Assembly (NCBI GenBank): GCA_944381505.1
Contig: CALWLK010000034.1
Span: forward strand, 1-35,535
Source: an uncultured Lachnospiraceae bacterium
GTDB lineage: Bacteria > Bacillota > Clostridia > Lachnospirales > Lachnospiraceae
DNA: 35,535 nucleotides
Direction: 5' to 3'
Below are positions 17,463 to 25,192 of this stretch, one piece after another. The position numbers were made by a program, and so were the translations under genes. Position 1 is the first letter of the stretch; each line of letters opens with the position of its first letter. A model generated the notes under the pieces. The model was given only the letters and a program-made list of their open reading frames with translations. It was not told the origin of the DNA and searched no databases.

Positions 17463-18197
17463 TCAAGCTATCTCCAGAGCCACCTCCATCATGTTGGTAA
17501 AGCAGGTCTGCCTCTCCTCGGCGGTAGTAACCTCGTCGTCGGTGTCGGATATGGTGAGGAGTGCAAGAGCGTTTGCCCCTGCCTTCGCCGCATTTGAGTA
17601 GAGGGCTGCAGTCTCCATCTCCACCGCCAATACTCCCATCTCGGACCAAGTATTGGCCGATGGCAGATCGTAGCCGTAGAACATATCGGAGCTAAGGACG
17701 TTTCCGACATGGTATCTGAAGCCCTTCTCCTCGGCAGCCTTCACCCCCTTTGAGAGGAGCTCATAGGAACAGATGGGCGCGAAATCCCCGGGAAGGCCGA
17801 AGAGCTTCACGTAGTTCGAGGTAGTGCAGGCTCCCATGCCGAACACCAGATCCTTTACCTTGAGCTTCTTTGAGAGGGCTCCCGCTGTTCCCACTCTGAT
17901 GAGATTCTTGACTCCGTAGAAATTCATGAGCTCGTAGGAATATATACCCATGGAAGCGCATCCCATGCCTGTTCCCATGACCGATACTCTCTTTCCCTTG
18001 TACTCGCCTGTGTAACCAAACATATTCCTCACCGAGTTGAACTGCTTCACATTCTCAAAGAAATTGTCCGCTATAAACTTCGCCCTCAGCGGATCTCCCG
18101 GAAGGAGCACTGTCTCCGCTATCTCCGCCCTGTCTCCGCAGCCTATGTGTGGTGTGGGTATCCCTGTCGAGTGTGACAAATCGTTTATATGTGCCAT
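17463..18197 (-). CDS. deoD: Purine-nucleoside phosphorylase, DeoD type
   Basis: Splits purine (deoxy)nucleosides with phosphate into base and (deoxy)ribose-1-phosphate for salvage. It is 244 residues. The start is set at ATG 18195-18197 because AGGAGG precedes it and the family sequence begins there (MAHINDLSHSTGIPTPHIG); the frame upstream is unrelated. Family motifs are LLPGDPLRAKFIA, the phosphate loop VSVMGTGMGCASMGIYS, and GVLAVEMETAALYS, which contains the purine and ribose contacts. The catalytic Asp is in LLTISDTDDE. It lies downstream of rlmB. Confidence 0.95.
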   Translation of the reverse strand: MAHINDLSHSTGIPTPHIGCGDRAEIAETVLLPGDPLRAKFIADNFFENVKQFNSVRNMFGYTGEYKGKRVSVMGTGMGCASMGIYSYELMNFYGVKNLIRVGTAGALSKKLKVKDLVFGMGACTTSNYVKLFGLPGDFAPICSYELLSKGVKAAEEKGFRYHVGNVLSSDMFYGYDLPSANTWSEMGVLAVEMETAALYSNAAKAGANALALLTISDTDDEVTTAEERQTCFTNMMEVALEIA

Positions 18198-18280
18198 GAT
18201 ATACCTCCTGATAAAATTAAGAATTAAATATATAAGCATCGGCCTGCCAAGGCCGTAACACTTCCGATGGCATGTCAGTA

Positions 18281-19027
18281 TCATCCCCTCAGCCTTTGGC
18301 GAACTATCTCGTAGGCCAGAACTCCGGCCGCCACAGAGGCGTTCAGGGAATCTATATCCCCCTTCATGGGTATGGCCGCAGTCATATCACATTTTTCCCT
18401 CACAAGTCTGGACACCCCCGAGCCCTCGTTTCCTATTACCAAGCCTATAGGTCCCTTGAGATCGAGGTGGTACATTACCTCTCCCTTCATGTCGGCGCAG
18501 ACGAACCAGAGCCCCTCCTTCTTCAGCTTCTCTATGGTCTCGGATATGTTGGTGACCTTAGCAACAGGAGTGTAATTCAAAGCTCCCGCCGAGGCCTTCG
18601 CCACGGTGGCGGTGAGCCCCACAGCCCTGTTCATGCGTATAATAACTCCGTGGGCTCCACAGAGGTTTGCAGTCCTTATGATTGCTCCCAGGTTATGGGG
18701 GTCCTCTATTCCATCAAGGATGAATACAAAGGGCGGCTCTCCCTTGGCTCTTGCAGCCTCAAGTATGTCCGAGACCTCTGCGTAATCATATGCCGCCGAA
18801 TAGGCTATGACACCCTGATGTTTTCCTGTCTCCGAGAGCTCGTCAAGCCTCTCCTTCCTGACAAAATCTATCCTTGTCTCTCTGTGCTTTTTGGCTTCCC
18901 GCACTATTGTCGATAAGGGTCCATCATGAGCGCCCTCAAGGACGAAGACCCTGTCTACGGATTTGCCTGAGCGAAGAGCCTCCAACACCGCATTTCTGCC
19001 CTCTATTATGGTCTCGCTACTGTGCAT
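18281..19027 (-). CDS. rlmB: 23S rRNA (guanosine-2'-O-)-methyltransferase RlmB
   Basis: 248-residue SPOUT-family (TrmH/SpoU) methyltransferase with an N-terminal substrate-binding domain (IIEGRNAVLEALRSG) and a C-terminal knotted SAM domain. The three family motifs are present: DGIEDPHNLGAIIRTANLCGAHG (motif 1, cited in part), LVIGNEGSGVSRLV (motif 2) and IPMKGDIDSLNASVAAGVLAYE (motif 3, cited in part). It modifies a conserved guanosine of 23S rRNA. GGGAGG precedes the ATG, and it has its own promoter. Confidence 0.93.
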   Translation of the reverse strand: MHSSETIIEGRNAVLEALRSGKSVDRVFVLEGAHDGPLSTIVREAKKHRETRIDFVRKERLDELSETGKHQGVIAYSAAYDYAEVSDILEAARAKGEPPFVFILDGIEDPHNLGAIIRTANLCGAHGVIIRMNRAVGLTATVAKASAGALNYTPVAKVTNISETIEKLKKEGLWFVCADMKGEVMYHLDLKGPIGLVIGNEGSGVSRLVREKCDMTAAIPMKGDIDSLNASVAAGVLAYEIVRQRLRG

Positions 19028-19074
19028 CTGATAAAAGCCTCCCTTTTTTCGATTTCAGTCTTATCTTGATTTTG

Positions 19075-19103
19075 AGTATATCAAAATTGCAAAACATTGG
19101 CAA
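19075..19103 (-). promoter_or_regulatory. Promoter of rlmB-deoD
   Basis: Minus-strand -35 TTGCCA (19098-19103) and -10 TATACT (19075-19080) with a 17-bp spacer, about 48 bases before rlmB. It stands back to back with the plus-strand tRNA promoter. Confidence 0.7.
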
Positions 19104-19110
19104 ATCAAAG

Positions 19111-19139
19111 TTGACAAGTTTTTTAGCTTATGCTATATT
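19111..19139 (+). promoter_or_regulatory. Promoter of tRNA-Thr
   Basis: Consensus -35 TTGACA (19111-19116), 17-bp spacer, and -10 TATATT (19134-19139). The mature tRNA begins 20 bases later. Confidence 0.8.
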
Positions 19140-19158
19140 AATTAAGCTTTAGATATAA

Positions 19159-19231
19159 GCTACTGTAGCACAGTCGGTAGTGCGTCGCATTGGTAGTGCG
19201 GAGGTCACGGGTCCGATTCCCGTCAGTAGCT
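19159..19231 (+). tRNA. tRNA-Thr (anticodon GGT)
   Basis: A complete 73-nt cloverleaf. Acceptor GCTACTG pairs with CAGTAGC, D stem GCAC with GTGC, anticodon stem TCGCA with TGCGG, and T stem ACGGG with CCCGT. The anticodon loop is TTGGTAG, giving anticodon GGT, and the discriminator base is T. CCA is not encoded. Loop and stem lengths are all normal. It is the only clear plus-strand gene before the IS at the far end. Its 3' end is where the base composition and gene content change to phage, so it is the probable attachment site. Confidence 0.93.
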
Positions 19232-19244
19232 TTTTTGATGCAAG

Positions 19245-19296
19245 CACGGTAAAATAAGGATTTTAGCGCAAAAGCCTTTATTTTCCGTGTTTTTTC
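19245..19296 (+). terminator. Terminator after tRNA-Thr
   Basis: CACGGTAAAATAAGG (19245-19259) is a near-match to the reverse complement of CCTTTATTTTCCGTG (19275-19289), and T7 follows at 19290-19296. The long stem probably also stops transcripts coming from the phage side. Confidence 0.7.
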
Positions 19297-19359
19297 TATG
19301 TCCGAAGTATATGTTTTATATATATTGCAGAAGCTTTTATATACCGTTTTTGACATAAA

Positions 19360-19381
19360 ATTTGTCACGAATTTGTCACGA
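19360..19381. repeat. Tandem 11-bp repeat at the prophage edge
   Basis: ATTTGTCACGA occurs twice head to tail (19360-19370 and 19371-19381), about 130 bases inside the tRNA. A third, looser copy (TTTTTGACATA) precedes it. Short direct repeats next to an attachment site may be arm-type integrase sites, but that is inference. Confidence 0.5.
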
Positions 19382-19489
19382 AAAAAATTCAGGAAAATCC
19401 TCAGCCTTCATATTTTTAGCTCGTTTATACCATTCAGCCTCTAACCCCTTTTCTTCGGTAATTACTTTCTTCTCCATTATCTTCATCAT
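19376..19489 (-). CDS. Small hypothetical phage protein
   Basis: A 37-residue frame (MMKIMEKKVITEEKGLEAEW to EDFPEFFS) just downstream of the methyltransferase gene. Its stop lies inside the tandem repeat. A GGCAGG sits against the first ATG, so ATG 19477 is an alternative start; a longer in-frame extension into the methyltransferase gene is less likely. It is rich in Lys and Glu and I recognise no family. Confidence 0.4.
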   Translation of the reverse strand: MMKIMEKKVITEEKGLEAEWYKRAKNMKAEDFPEFFS

Positions 19490-19517
19490 CCTGCCACAAC
19501 TAATTAAATCAAAGCGT

Positions 19518-22091
19518 CTATAGGGATTTTGATTGATTGATTGCCCTACCGACCGCCTCGGCAACATTAACGGTTATTCCATTCCCTGCCTGCTTGTATA
19601 GCTGACTGTCACTATTTACTAATGCGGCTCGGTCAAAATATTCATCATTCCATCCCTGTAACCTGAAACACTCTCTTGGAGTTAATTTTCGGATAGCCAT
19701 ATAGCACTCATACTTTTGGCTCCAAACGGCACAAATTTCGGCACCATTTTTTGTTTTTAGTTTTATATATTGTTCAGGAACATCTTTAGCTTCAGCAGAT
19801 ATACTATACACAACGCCCGCATCATTATTACTGGATTTTAATGTTCTTGCTTTATCTTTACAAATACCTCTTTGAAACTCCGGAGAAGCATTCGTATATA
19901 TACCCCCTACCTCAACATTTACCGCTACTCCATGTTTGTCTTGGGCGGTTAATGTAAACATAGGTTTCCCGTTCTCCTTAAAGCGTCTGCCGTTTTGGCG
20001 TTTCTCAGCTCTATCCGGAGTAAGCACCGGTACGGCAATCCCGGAATTATCTCCTTGTCTGTTGGTTACTCCGGCATTATACCTTGCCTTGAGACATCTC
20101 GCAGTATCGGTAAACACAGCTCCTGCCGTGCTCATATCGACAAATACAGGAACCGGTACTTGAGGCTCCCTGTTCCCTCCTCCCATCGAATTTAAGCACG
20201 GAGCAATGCCGTCCGGAGAATATACACGCCAGTCATTCGGATTGTCTCTATTATCCCTTGGTGTTCTGCCTATCTGCTCTACTTTAATAGGAATACCTAC
20301 TTTTACCGGGGATTTATAGATCGTTGCCTTTAAGCAATTTCCCGCTCCTTTTACATCCAGTATTTCATCTCCCTGATGTGTTTTGCCGTTATGAAAGACA
20401 TTCCCTATAACTGAAATACTATTTTTTTGGTTTGTTCCTCCGACAGGAAATATTTTTCGAGAACCTCGGGATCTAAGATGTCCCACAGTGTAGACACGCT
20501 CTCTGTTTTGGGGCACTCCCCATTCACAACTGTTGAAAAGCTGCCATTGCACATCATACCCGAGTGAGTCCATTTCAATGAGGATTGAGGCATAATCCCA
20601 TCCCTTATTTGAACTAAGCATTCCCTTAACGTTTTCGTAGATAAGCCATTCGGGTCTATCTTCTTCTGAGATTTCATTAAGTAGCCGGAAGATTTCTCTG
20701 ATAAGACTTGATTTATCTCCTTCGAGCCCCGCTCTTTTTCCGGCAATAGAGAAATCTTGGCAGTTATGGGCTCCCATGTTGTTTGCTGTGTAGCTGTTAT
20801 CATCTTCTACCTCCATATTATATACTGTTTCTACACGTTTTGGATTATATGTGATTTCTTTAATAGGGCACCATAGACAATCATCAATATAGTATGATAG
20901 TGATTTTTGAGGCTCGGCTCTATAATTTATAATCCACGAATCTTTTTGATTCACTATACGACCTTCAATTGTTGTTGTTTTTTCGTTTTCATGAAAAAAT
21001 ATACTATATCCTTTTTTATAAGCTTTCTCAATGCATTGCCCTAATTGATAGATTAGTTTTTTACTTATTGAAGTAGCTTTGTAAACATTTTTTGAATAAC
21101 TACCATCTCCGCTCATATATCCGTCAATAAATATTTTTAGTAAATCAGATGGAAGGTTTAATATATATTGCGGAATAATTTTATTTTCAGCTCCTCTGCC
21201 ACATTGCAGACATAAAGCAAATAATTTTTTATTCCCCGCACTATATTTTATTGCAGTTCTTTCATTGATTTTCAACATTTTTATGTTTGAAATATGTTTT
21301 TCAAAATCCTGGGCTTTTTGTTTTCCAATACAAAATACAACTTTTTGATTATGAGAGGGGCGATCTTTCCTTATATCGTCTCTGATATATCCATCTGCAA
21401 TATATCTTCCTATTAACCAACATTCTTCTTCCGTAAGATTATAAATGTTTTCATTTTTGAGATTATTAGGGAATTGAATAAGCTCATTCCCGGTAAAATC
21501 TTTTACTTCTCTCCAAAAAGGCTCTGAGATATGGTATTCATACATTCTTTTTTCATTGTTCCATTTTTTTTGTTTTTCTCTCACATAAAATCGGTGATTG
21601 CCGGTTACTTCTGTGTTTGGGCTACCTTGGACTTTTAAAGTATAAATTCCTCTCTTAATATTTATCATTGGAGTTATTACTCTTTTGAATCTATTTTTAT
21701 GAGTCAGCACCAAATCTCCTGCTTTTATTTCTTCAATAGGAATCAATCCTCTATGTGTTGTAATTAAAGTTCCTTTTGTAAAACAAGGACTTCCATATCC
21801 CCATATATCGGCTTTTGGGATATCTCCTCCTTTGATACTTCTAATATCTCCGGCATACCATTCACCATTTCTGTATTCCTCCTTTAAAATTTCTTTCTGT
21901 CGCTGTTTCATCGGCAATGATTTAATATATTCCAACTGTTCGGGGGTAGCTAAGTGCATTGCGGTATAACTCATTACGGGAAATTTATCATATTCACAAA
22001 AACCTACGCATTCACAGCCCGCAAGTTCCAGCCCCCTTCTCATTCCACCGACTCCCGCAAAAAAATCTATAAATTTTAACTTGTTTTGCAA
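19518..22091 (-). CDS. Phage DNA (cytosine-5) methyltransferase containing an intein
   Basis: The precursor is 857 residues, and about 516 after splicing. The methyltransferase motifs are complete once the intein is removed: I FIDFFAGVGGMRRGLELAG, IV GYGSP+CQDFS (catalytic Cys444), VI IYENVKGML, VIII QNRERVYTVG, IX RKLTPRECFRLQGWND and X YKQAGNGITVNVAEAVGRAI. The target-recognition region lies between VIII and IX. It methylates cytosine C5 in DNA, probably to shield phage DNA from restriction. The start is TTG 22091 with GAGGT at good spacing. As it stands, the precursor has its PCQ motif split and cannot be active before splicing. Confidence 0.93.
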   Translation of the reverse strand: MQNKLKFIDFFAGVGGMRRGLELAGCECVGFCEYDKFPVMSYTAMHLATPEQLEYIKSLPMKQRQKEILKEEYRNGEWYAGDIRSIKGGDIPKADIWGYGSPCFTKGTLITTHRGLIPIEEIKAGDLVLTHKNRFKRVITPMINIKRGIYTLKVQGSPNTEVTGNHRFYVREKQKKWNNEKRMYEYHISEPFWREVKDFTGNELIQFPNNLKNENIYNLTEEECWLIGRYIADGYIRDDIRKDRPSHNQKVVFCIGKQKAQDFEKHISNIKMLKINERTAIKYSAGNKKLFALCLQCGRGAENKIIPQYILNLPSDLLKIFIDGYMSGDGSYSKNVYKATSISKKLIYQLGQCIEKAYKKGYSIFFHENEKTTTIEGRIVNQKDSWIINYRAEPQKSLSYYIDDCLWCPIKEITYNPKRVETVYNMEVEDDNSYTANNMGAHNCQDFSIAGKRAGLEGDKSSLIREIFRLLNEISEEDRPEWLIYENVKGMLSSNKGWDYASILIEMDSLGYDVQWQLFNSCEWGVPQNRERVYTVGHLRSRGSRKIFPVGGTNQKNSISVIGNVFHNGKTHQGDEILDVKGAGNCLKATIYKSPVKVGIPIKVEQIGRTPRDNRDNPNDWRVYSPDGIAPCLNSMGGGNREPQVPVPVFVDMSTAGAVFTDTARCLKARYNAGVTNRQGDNSGIAVPVLTPDRAEKRQNGRRFKENGKPMFTLTAQDKHGVAVNVEVGGIYTNASPEFQRGICKDKARTLKSSNNDAGVVYSISAEAKDVPEQYIKLKTKNGAEICAVWSQKYECYMAIRKLTPRECFRLQGWNDEYFDRAALVNSDSQLYKQAGNGITVNVAEAVGRAINQSKSL
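20763..21785 (-). other. LAGLIDADG intein in the cytosine methyltransferase
   Basis: 341 residues, from Cys103 to Asn443 of the precursor. Block A starts at Cys103 (CFTKGTLITTHRGLIPIEEI), and block B is TEVTGNHRFYV with the conserved TxxH. Two LAGLIDADG-type motifs follow, CWLIGRYIADGYI (about 224-236) and IFIDGYMSGDGSYS (about 320-333). Block F is VYNMEVEDDNSYTANN and block G is AHN, followed by +1 Cys. So it is a full-length, bifunctional class 1 intein with classical Cys1, His-Asn and +1 Cys. The extein junctions rejoin as SP|CQDFS. Splicing looks intact; whether the endonuclease still cuts cannot be told. Confidence 0.95.
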
Positions 22092-22115
22092 AATATTACC
22101 TCATTATTATTTATT

Positions 22116-22577
22116 TTAATCTCCGTTCCATATTCCGTCAGGTCTCAGTCTCGCCATTGCAAGAAGTTGATATAAGGGCTTGATTGCATTGGAGCGAGTC
22201 GGAATCCAATATCCGTTTACATTGTGTTCCTCACATTCTCTGATCTCTTCTTCACTCAAATCCTCTTTCATGTCTTCAAGAGTTTTAATGGCATGTTCCA
22301 AAACAGGAATGCTTTCCCCTCCGGAAAGTCCATAAATAGCCCTGATACCGCTACAGTCTATTGTATAAGCCTCCCCTTCCGAGTTCTTAAACTCCACTTC
22401 GCCTCTGTCCGGGAAAACCCCATCCTTGTAATACCATTGAGCGTAGTTATATGTTATATTGAGCCACAGTTCTCTCATTCCACCGACCGCATAAGTACCA
22501 CCTTTCATAAAATGAAGGTCGTTAAGCTCCAATGTTTTATTAGTGACAGGATCTTTCAGACTGATGTCATAACTCAT
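22116..22577 (-). CDS. Conserved phage protein of unknown function
   Basis: 153 residues, starting MSYDISLKDPVTNKTLELN. It has the central phrases GGTYAVGGMRELWLNITYNY and IRAIYGLSGGESIPVLEHAI and ends PLYQLLAMARLRPDGIWNGD. Proteins like this recur in Firmicute phages without an assigned role. It is acidic and soluble, with no signal peptide or membrane helix. It lies 24 bases upstream of the methyltransferase gene. Confidence 0.75.
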   Translation of the reverse strand: MSYDISLKDPVTNKTLELNDLHFMKGGTYAVGGMRELWLNITYNYAQWYYKDGVFPDRGEVEFKNSEGEAYTIDCSGIRAIYGLSGGESIPVLEHAIKTLEDMKEDLSEEEIRECEEHNVNGYWIPTRSNAIKPLYQLLAMARLRPDGIWNGD

Positions 22578-22593
22578 TTATTTTATTCCTTTC

Positions 22594-23151
22594 TCATACC
22601 TTAATTTTTGCATAAAAATCACAATATGTTGAATCCCAGTAGTCATCCACCCTATCAAGAAACCAAGGCTGATTTAATATATCTTGCTTTTCTTCATAAT
22701 ACTTCCAATTATTCCCGCCCATTCTTGAGTGAATATACAAAACATCATCATGACCGGCATATTTATTCCACATATCATATTGTTTTTGAATATTGCGGTT
22801 GTTTTTCTTAATCGCAAACTTTAGAATTTTACGCTTTTCCCCGTGAATTCTGTCCCATCTTATACCTATATATTCACCCGAACCGTTTTTTATAAGAAAA
22901 TAATCTTTTATCGCATCCGTATACTCACTTATGGTATGCCAATCTGCGGTCGGGCACCAAAAGGGATCTGCTTCACACAACCGTTTCGCAACAGATACTT
23001 CCCCCTCTTTTTTCATCTCATTGATTTCAGCTTTAGAAATCGGCTCCTCATACTTCATGAGCCTATACCCTCTCAGACGAGGAATATCTATGTTATTTTC
23101 TTTTGCTATCTTCTCTAATCCATCAATCTGCTCATACACATGCAGATCCAT
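22594..23151 (-). CDS. Hypothetical phage protein
   Basis: 185 residues, soluble, with many Trp and Tyr in the second half (IRWDRIHGEKRKI, QYDMWNKYAGHDD, MGGNNWKYYEEKQDI). The middle phrase DPFWCPTADWHTISEYTDAI contains its only Cys pair partner candidates but no metal motif. I recognise no family. Spacing of 16-19 bases on both sides fits the phage operon. Confidence 0.65.
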   Translation of the reverse strand: MDLHVYEQIDGLEKIAKENNIDIPRLRGYRLMKYEEPISKAEINEMKKEGEVSVAKRLCEADPFWCPTADWHTISEYTDAIKDYFLIKNGSGEYIGIRWDRIHGEKRKILKFAIKKNNRNIQKQYDMWNKYAGHDDVLYIHSRMGGNNWKYYEEKQDILNQPWFLDRVDDYWDSTYCDFYAKIKV

Positions 23152-23170
23152 TAAATCACCTCACAAAGCA

Positions 23171-23776
23171 TCAATTGACCCATTTTATAGTAGGCTCACC
23201 ACTATACCCTTTCTCCCATATATACCAACCGCAAGCCATGGCAGAACCACCACCGGCTCTCATTTTTTCAAACTCTCCGTTCTTGGCACACAATATCCTG
23301 CTGCTACTTACCATTAAAGATTTTAACGGATATTTTTTATACAATTCTTTCCGAGCTTTACCCTCTAAAAACTGTAGCTTTAAAAACATAATCACCTTAC
23401 ATCCATCATCAACAATATCTAAAGCATGTTCTACAAACTCTTTTGCATACTTATATGGAGGGTTTGTGATTATATCTCCGTGCCATAGGCGATTGTCGGT
23501 GAGAAAGTCAACTCCTCCCTCACCATAGCCTCTATCTATTAAATCGGAGGAATATACATTATATCCGTATTGCTTAAGCCGCTCAGATAAATGGCCTTCT
23601 CCACAGGCACACTCCCATATGGGATTTTTAAGTTTTACCCCCCCCTGTTGTAAAAGTACATCTATAGCTATAGGGTCGGTAGCATAGTAATCATTTTGCT
23701 CCCTGTCTTTGTCGGTATGGTTAGAGGCCCCGAGGGTTGTATAGATGCTTTTGGAATTACCTGTCCAATCACTCAT
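23171..23776 (-). CDS. Phage DNA N6-adenine methyltransferase-like protein
   Basis: 201 residues with the amino-methyltransferase signature NPPY in HGDIITNPPYKYAKEFVEHA, and a SAM-binding motif in IWECACGEGHLSERLKQYG followed by NVYSSDLIDRGYG. These fit the phage adenine-methylase group. The C-terminal half has GGGSAMACGWYIWEKGYSG, common in this family. The target is probably adenine N6, since NPPY is typical of that reaction. With the cytosine methylase it suggests double protection of phage DNA. It is directly followed by the next small gene without a gap. Confidence 0.85.
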   Translation of the reverse strand: MSDWTGNSKSIYTTLGASNHTDKDREQNDYYATDPIAIDVLLQQGGVKLKNPIWECACGEGHLSERLKQYGYNVYSSDLIDRGYGEGGVDFLTDNRLWHGDIITNPPYKYAKEFVEHALDIVDDGCKVIMFLKLQFLEGKARKELYKKYPLKSLMVSSSRILCAKNGEFEKMRAGGGSAMACGWYIWEKGYSGEPTIKWVN

Positions 23777-23965
23777 TTATACCTCCAATCCCCAAGCACG
23801 AGCTTGCAATTTATATCTGTATAAATTATCTTCAACATTCCATAAACCTTGCCGAAGATGCTTCTTTACTGTGGAATTAGAAGTTTTTTCTAAACATTCT
23901 TTTATTTCATCTGCTTCTTTTTGTAAATCTCTGATATAATCCAAGATATTATCCTTAGTCAGCAT
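23777..23965 (-). CDS. Small hypothetical phage protein
   Basis: About 62 residues from ATG 23963-23965, which overlaps the upstream stop (TAATG) behind GAGGA. The sequence is mostly charged helix (DYIRDLQKEADEIKECLEKT), probably a short coiled coil. No family is recognised. Confidence 0.55.
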   Translation of the reverse strand: MLTKDNILDYIRDLQKEADEIKECLEKTSNSTVKKHLRQGLWNVEDNLYRYKLQARAWGLEV

Positions 23966-24273
23966 TAACACTCCTCTTTCTTGTCTGTTTCAGACTTCTT
24001 TTCCACAGTAACTGCGTTTTTGATGCATTTTTTGAATTTTGAATACCCACCGAAATATTTCTCGGCTATCGCCATAGCCAATCCCTTCTCTTTATCAAAT
24101 CTATCTCTCTCACTACATTTAACGACTGTTTTCTCACCATTAGACCAATAAACTATTGTTGCGGGATCATGGAAGATCACCTTTTTTATATCGGCGCGAA
24201 TAATGTATTTAACAACCGCAAAATTGTCTTCAAGTGTACTTACATCTATACTTATCAAATCATCAACTATCAT
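23965..24273 (-). CDS. Conserved phage protein of unknown function
   Basis: 102 residues. The phrases KKVIFHDPATIVYWSNGEKTVVKC and KGLAMAIAEKYFGG mark a small protein that is common in Firmicute prophages and has no assigned role. The C-terminus is Lys/Glu-rich (EKKSETDKKEEC). Confidence 0.7.
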   Translation of the reverse strand: MIVDDLISIDVSTLEDNFAVVKYIIRADIKKVIFHDPATIVYWSNGEKTVVKCSERDRFDKEKGLAMAIAEKYFGGYSKFKKCIKNAVTVEKKSETDKKEEC

Positions 24274-24286
24274 TTCTTATTTCCTC

Positions 24287-24517
24287 CTAAACACTAAATG
24301 GTTTTATATCTTCATGAAAACCATTTTTAACAGATTCTTTGTTGGTTAATATACAAACCTCTAACTCTTTATTCAGCCCCAAAGCGAGTAACCCGAGAAA
24401 ACTTTTACCGTCTACCATATATTTTCCGCGGCTCACATCTACATCATACTGTTCATACTTATTACAAATTTCTGCAAATCGTGTTGCCTCTCCGATATTA
24501 TTTAAAAATATTTTCAA
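24287..24517 (-). CDS. HPr-like protein
   Basis: 76 residues resembling the HPr phosphocarrier fold. The best part is the region around the regulatory serine of HPr (Ser46): YMVDGKSFLGLLALGLNKELEV. The phosphotransfer His15 site (usually GxHARPA) is missing: the first helix reads NIGEATRFAEICNKYEQYD. It therefore cannot carry phosphate from enzyme I and, if it acts, more likely binds like Crh-type regulators. It overlaps the dUTPase gene by 20 bases. A structural rather than functional match. Confidence 0.65.
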   Translation of the reverse strand: MKIFLNNIGEATRFAEICNKYEQYDVDVSRGKYMVDGKSFLGLLALGLNKELEVCILTNKESVKNGFHEDIKPFSV

Positions 24518-25007
24518 GTTTCATCTCCTCACTTGTGCTGCCTATCCCACCGTTTCTGACTGTAGTTACCGTCTCACTATCTGCCGTACCGAAAGGAACA
24601 AAAATAGCTTGACAAAAAGCCTTTCCTTGAGGAATAACCAACACTTCCCTGCCGTTATTTTTTATGGATATGAAAATATGTCCTTCGTTGTCGGAATAAT
24701 AATAATCCTCATCTATAACCGCTACAGTATTATTTAACGACATTTTATGTTTTATTCCCATGCTGCTCCGAGGGAAAATCAACATAACCCATCCCGAGCT
24801 TATTTTACATCTTATTCCGGTAGGTACTGTCATTGTTTGTCCCGGCTCAATGAATATGTCCATAGGAGCATATATATCATGCCCCGCAGAACCTTTCGTA
24901 GCTCTTTTTGGGAGCTTTATATGACCGTAAATATCTTCATTTATACGATTAATATCATCAAAAAACTGTTCTTTTGATACTTTTTTAAATTCGGCTATCT
25001 TTACCAT
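24498..25007 (-). CDS. dut: dUTPase / dCTP deaminase-family trimeric nucleotidohydrolase
   Basis: 169 residues. The trimeric dUTPase motifs are visible: KGSAGHDIYAP (I), FPRSSMGIKH (II), NNTVAVIDEDY (III, near the uracil hairpin), QGKAFCQAIFVPFG (IV) and a glycine-rich tail RNGGIGSTSE (V). It hydrolyses dUTP to dUMP and pyrophosphate, keeping uracil out of phage DNA and supplying dTMP synthesis. The ATG overlaps the upstream stop (ATGGTAA) behind GAGGAGG. The tail RNGGIGSTS differs from the common RGxGGFGSTG, so activity is likely but not certain. Confidence 0.85.
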   Translation of the reverse strand: MVKIAEFKKVSKEQFFDDINRINEDIYGHIKLPKRATKGSAGHDIYAPMDIFIEPGQTMTVPTGIRCKISSGWVMLIFPRSSMGIKHKMSLNNTVAVIDEDYYYSDNEGHIFISIKNNGREVLVIPQGKAFCQAIFVPFGTADSETVTTVRNGGIGSTSEEMKLENIFK

Positions 25008-25192
25008 TCATCCTCCTCAAAAATTTCCAACGACGGTTCACTTATATCCGCCTCAATATCTGTAGGTATTATTTTTTCAATTTTATCTGTGATTTTTTCG
25101 ACCTCTCTCATTATGTAATCTTCATCGTTTCCCGAGTTAAACATAGAAAGAGAAACCGCAAAATCTATTACCGCATTATATTTCTTCTTCAT
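25001..25192 (-). CDS. Small hypothetical phage protein
   Basis: About 63 residues from ATG 25190-25192 (MKKKYNAVIDFAVSLSMFNSG); a TTG start at 25213 would add seven residues. It ends in a strongly acidic tail (SLEIFEEDEW). It overlaps folD at its start and dut at its end. No family is recognised. Confidence 0.55.
   Translation of the reverse strand: MKKKYNAVIDFAVSLSMFNSGNDEDYIMREVEKITDKIEKIIPTDIEADISEPSLEIFEEDEW

Noticed and set aside
19138-19368. 76-residue minus-strand frame ending across the tRNA (DGNRTRDLRTTNATHYRLCYSS)
   Set aside because: This is the well-known false peptide from translating the antisense of a tRNA gene; no integrase motif is present.
20405-20803. 132-residue frame within the methyltransferase gene, same strand
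   Set aside because: Out-of-frame shadow of the extein region that carries motifs IV, VI and VIII.
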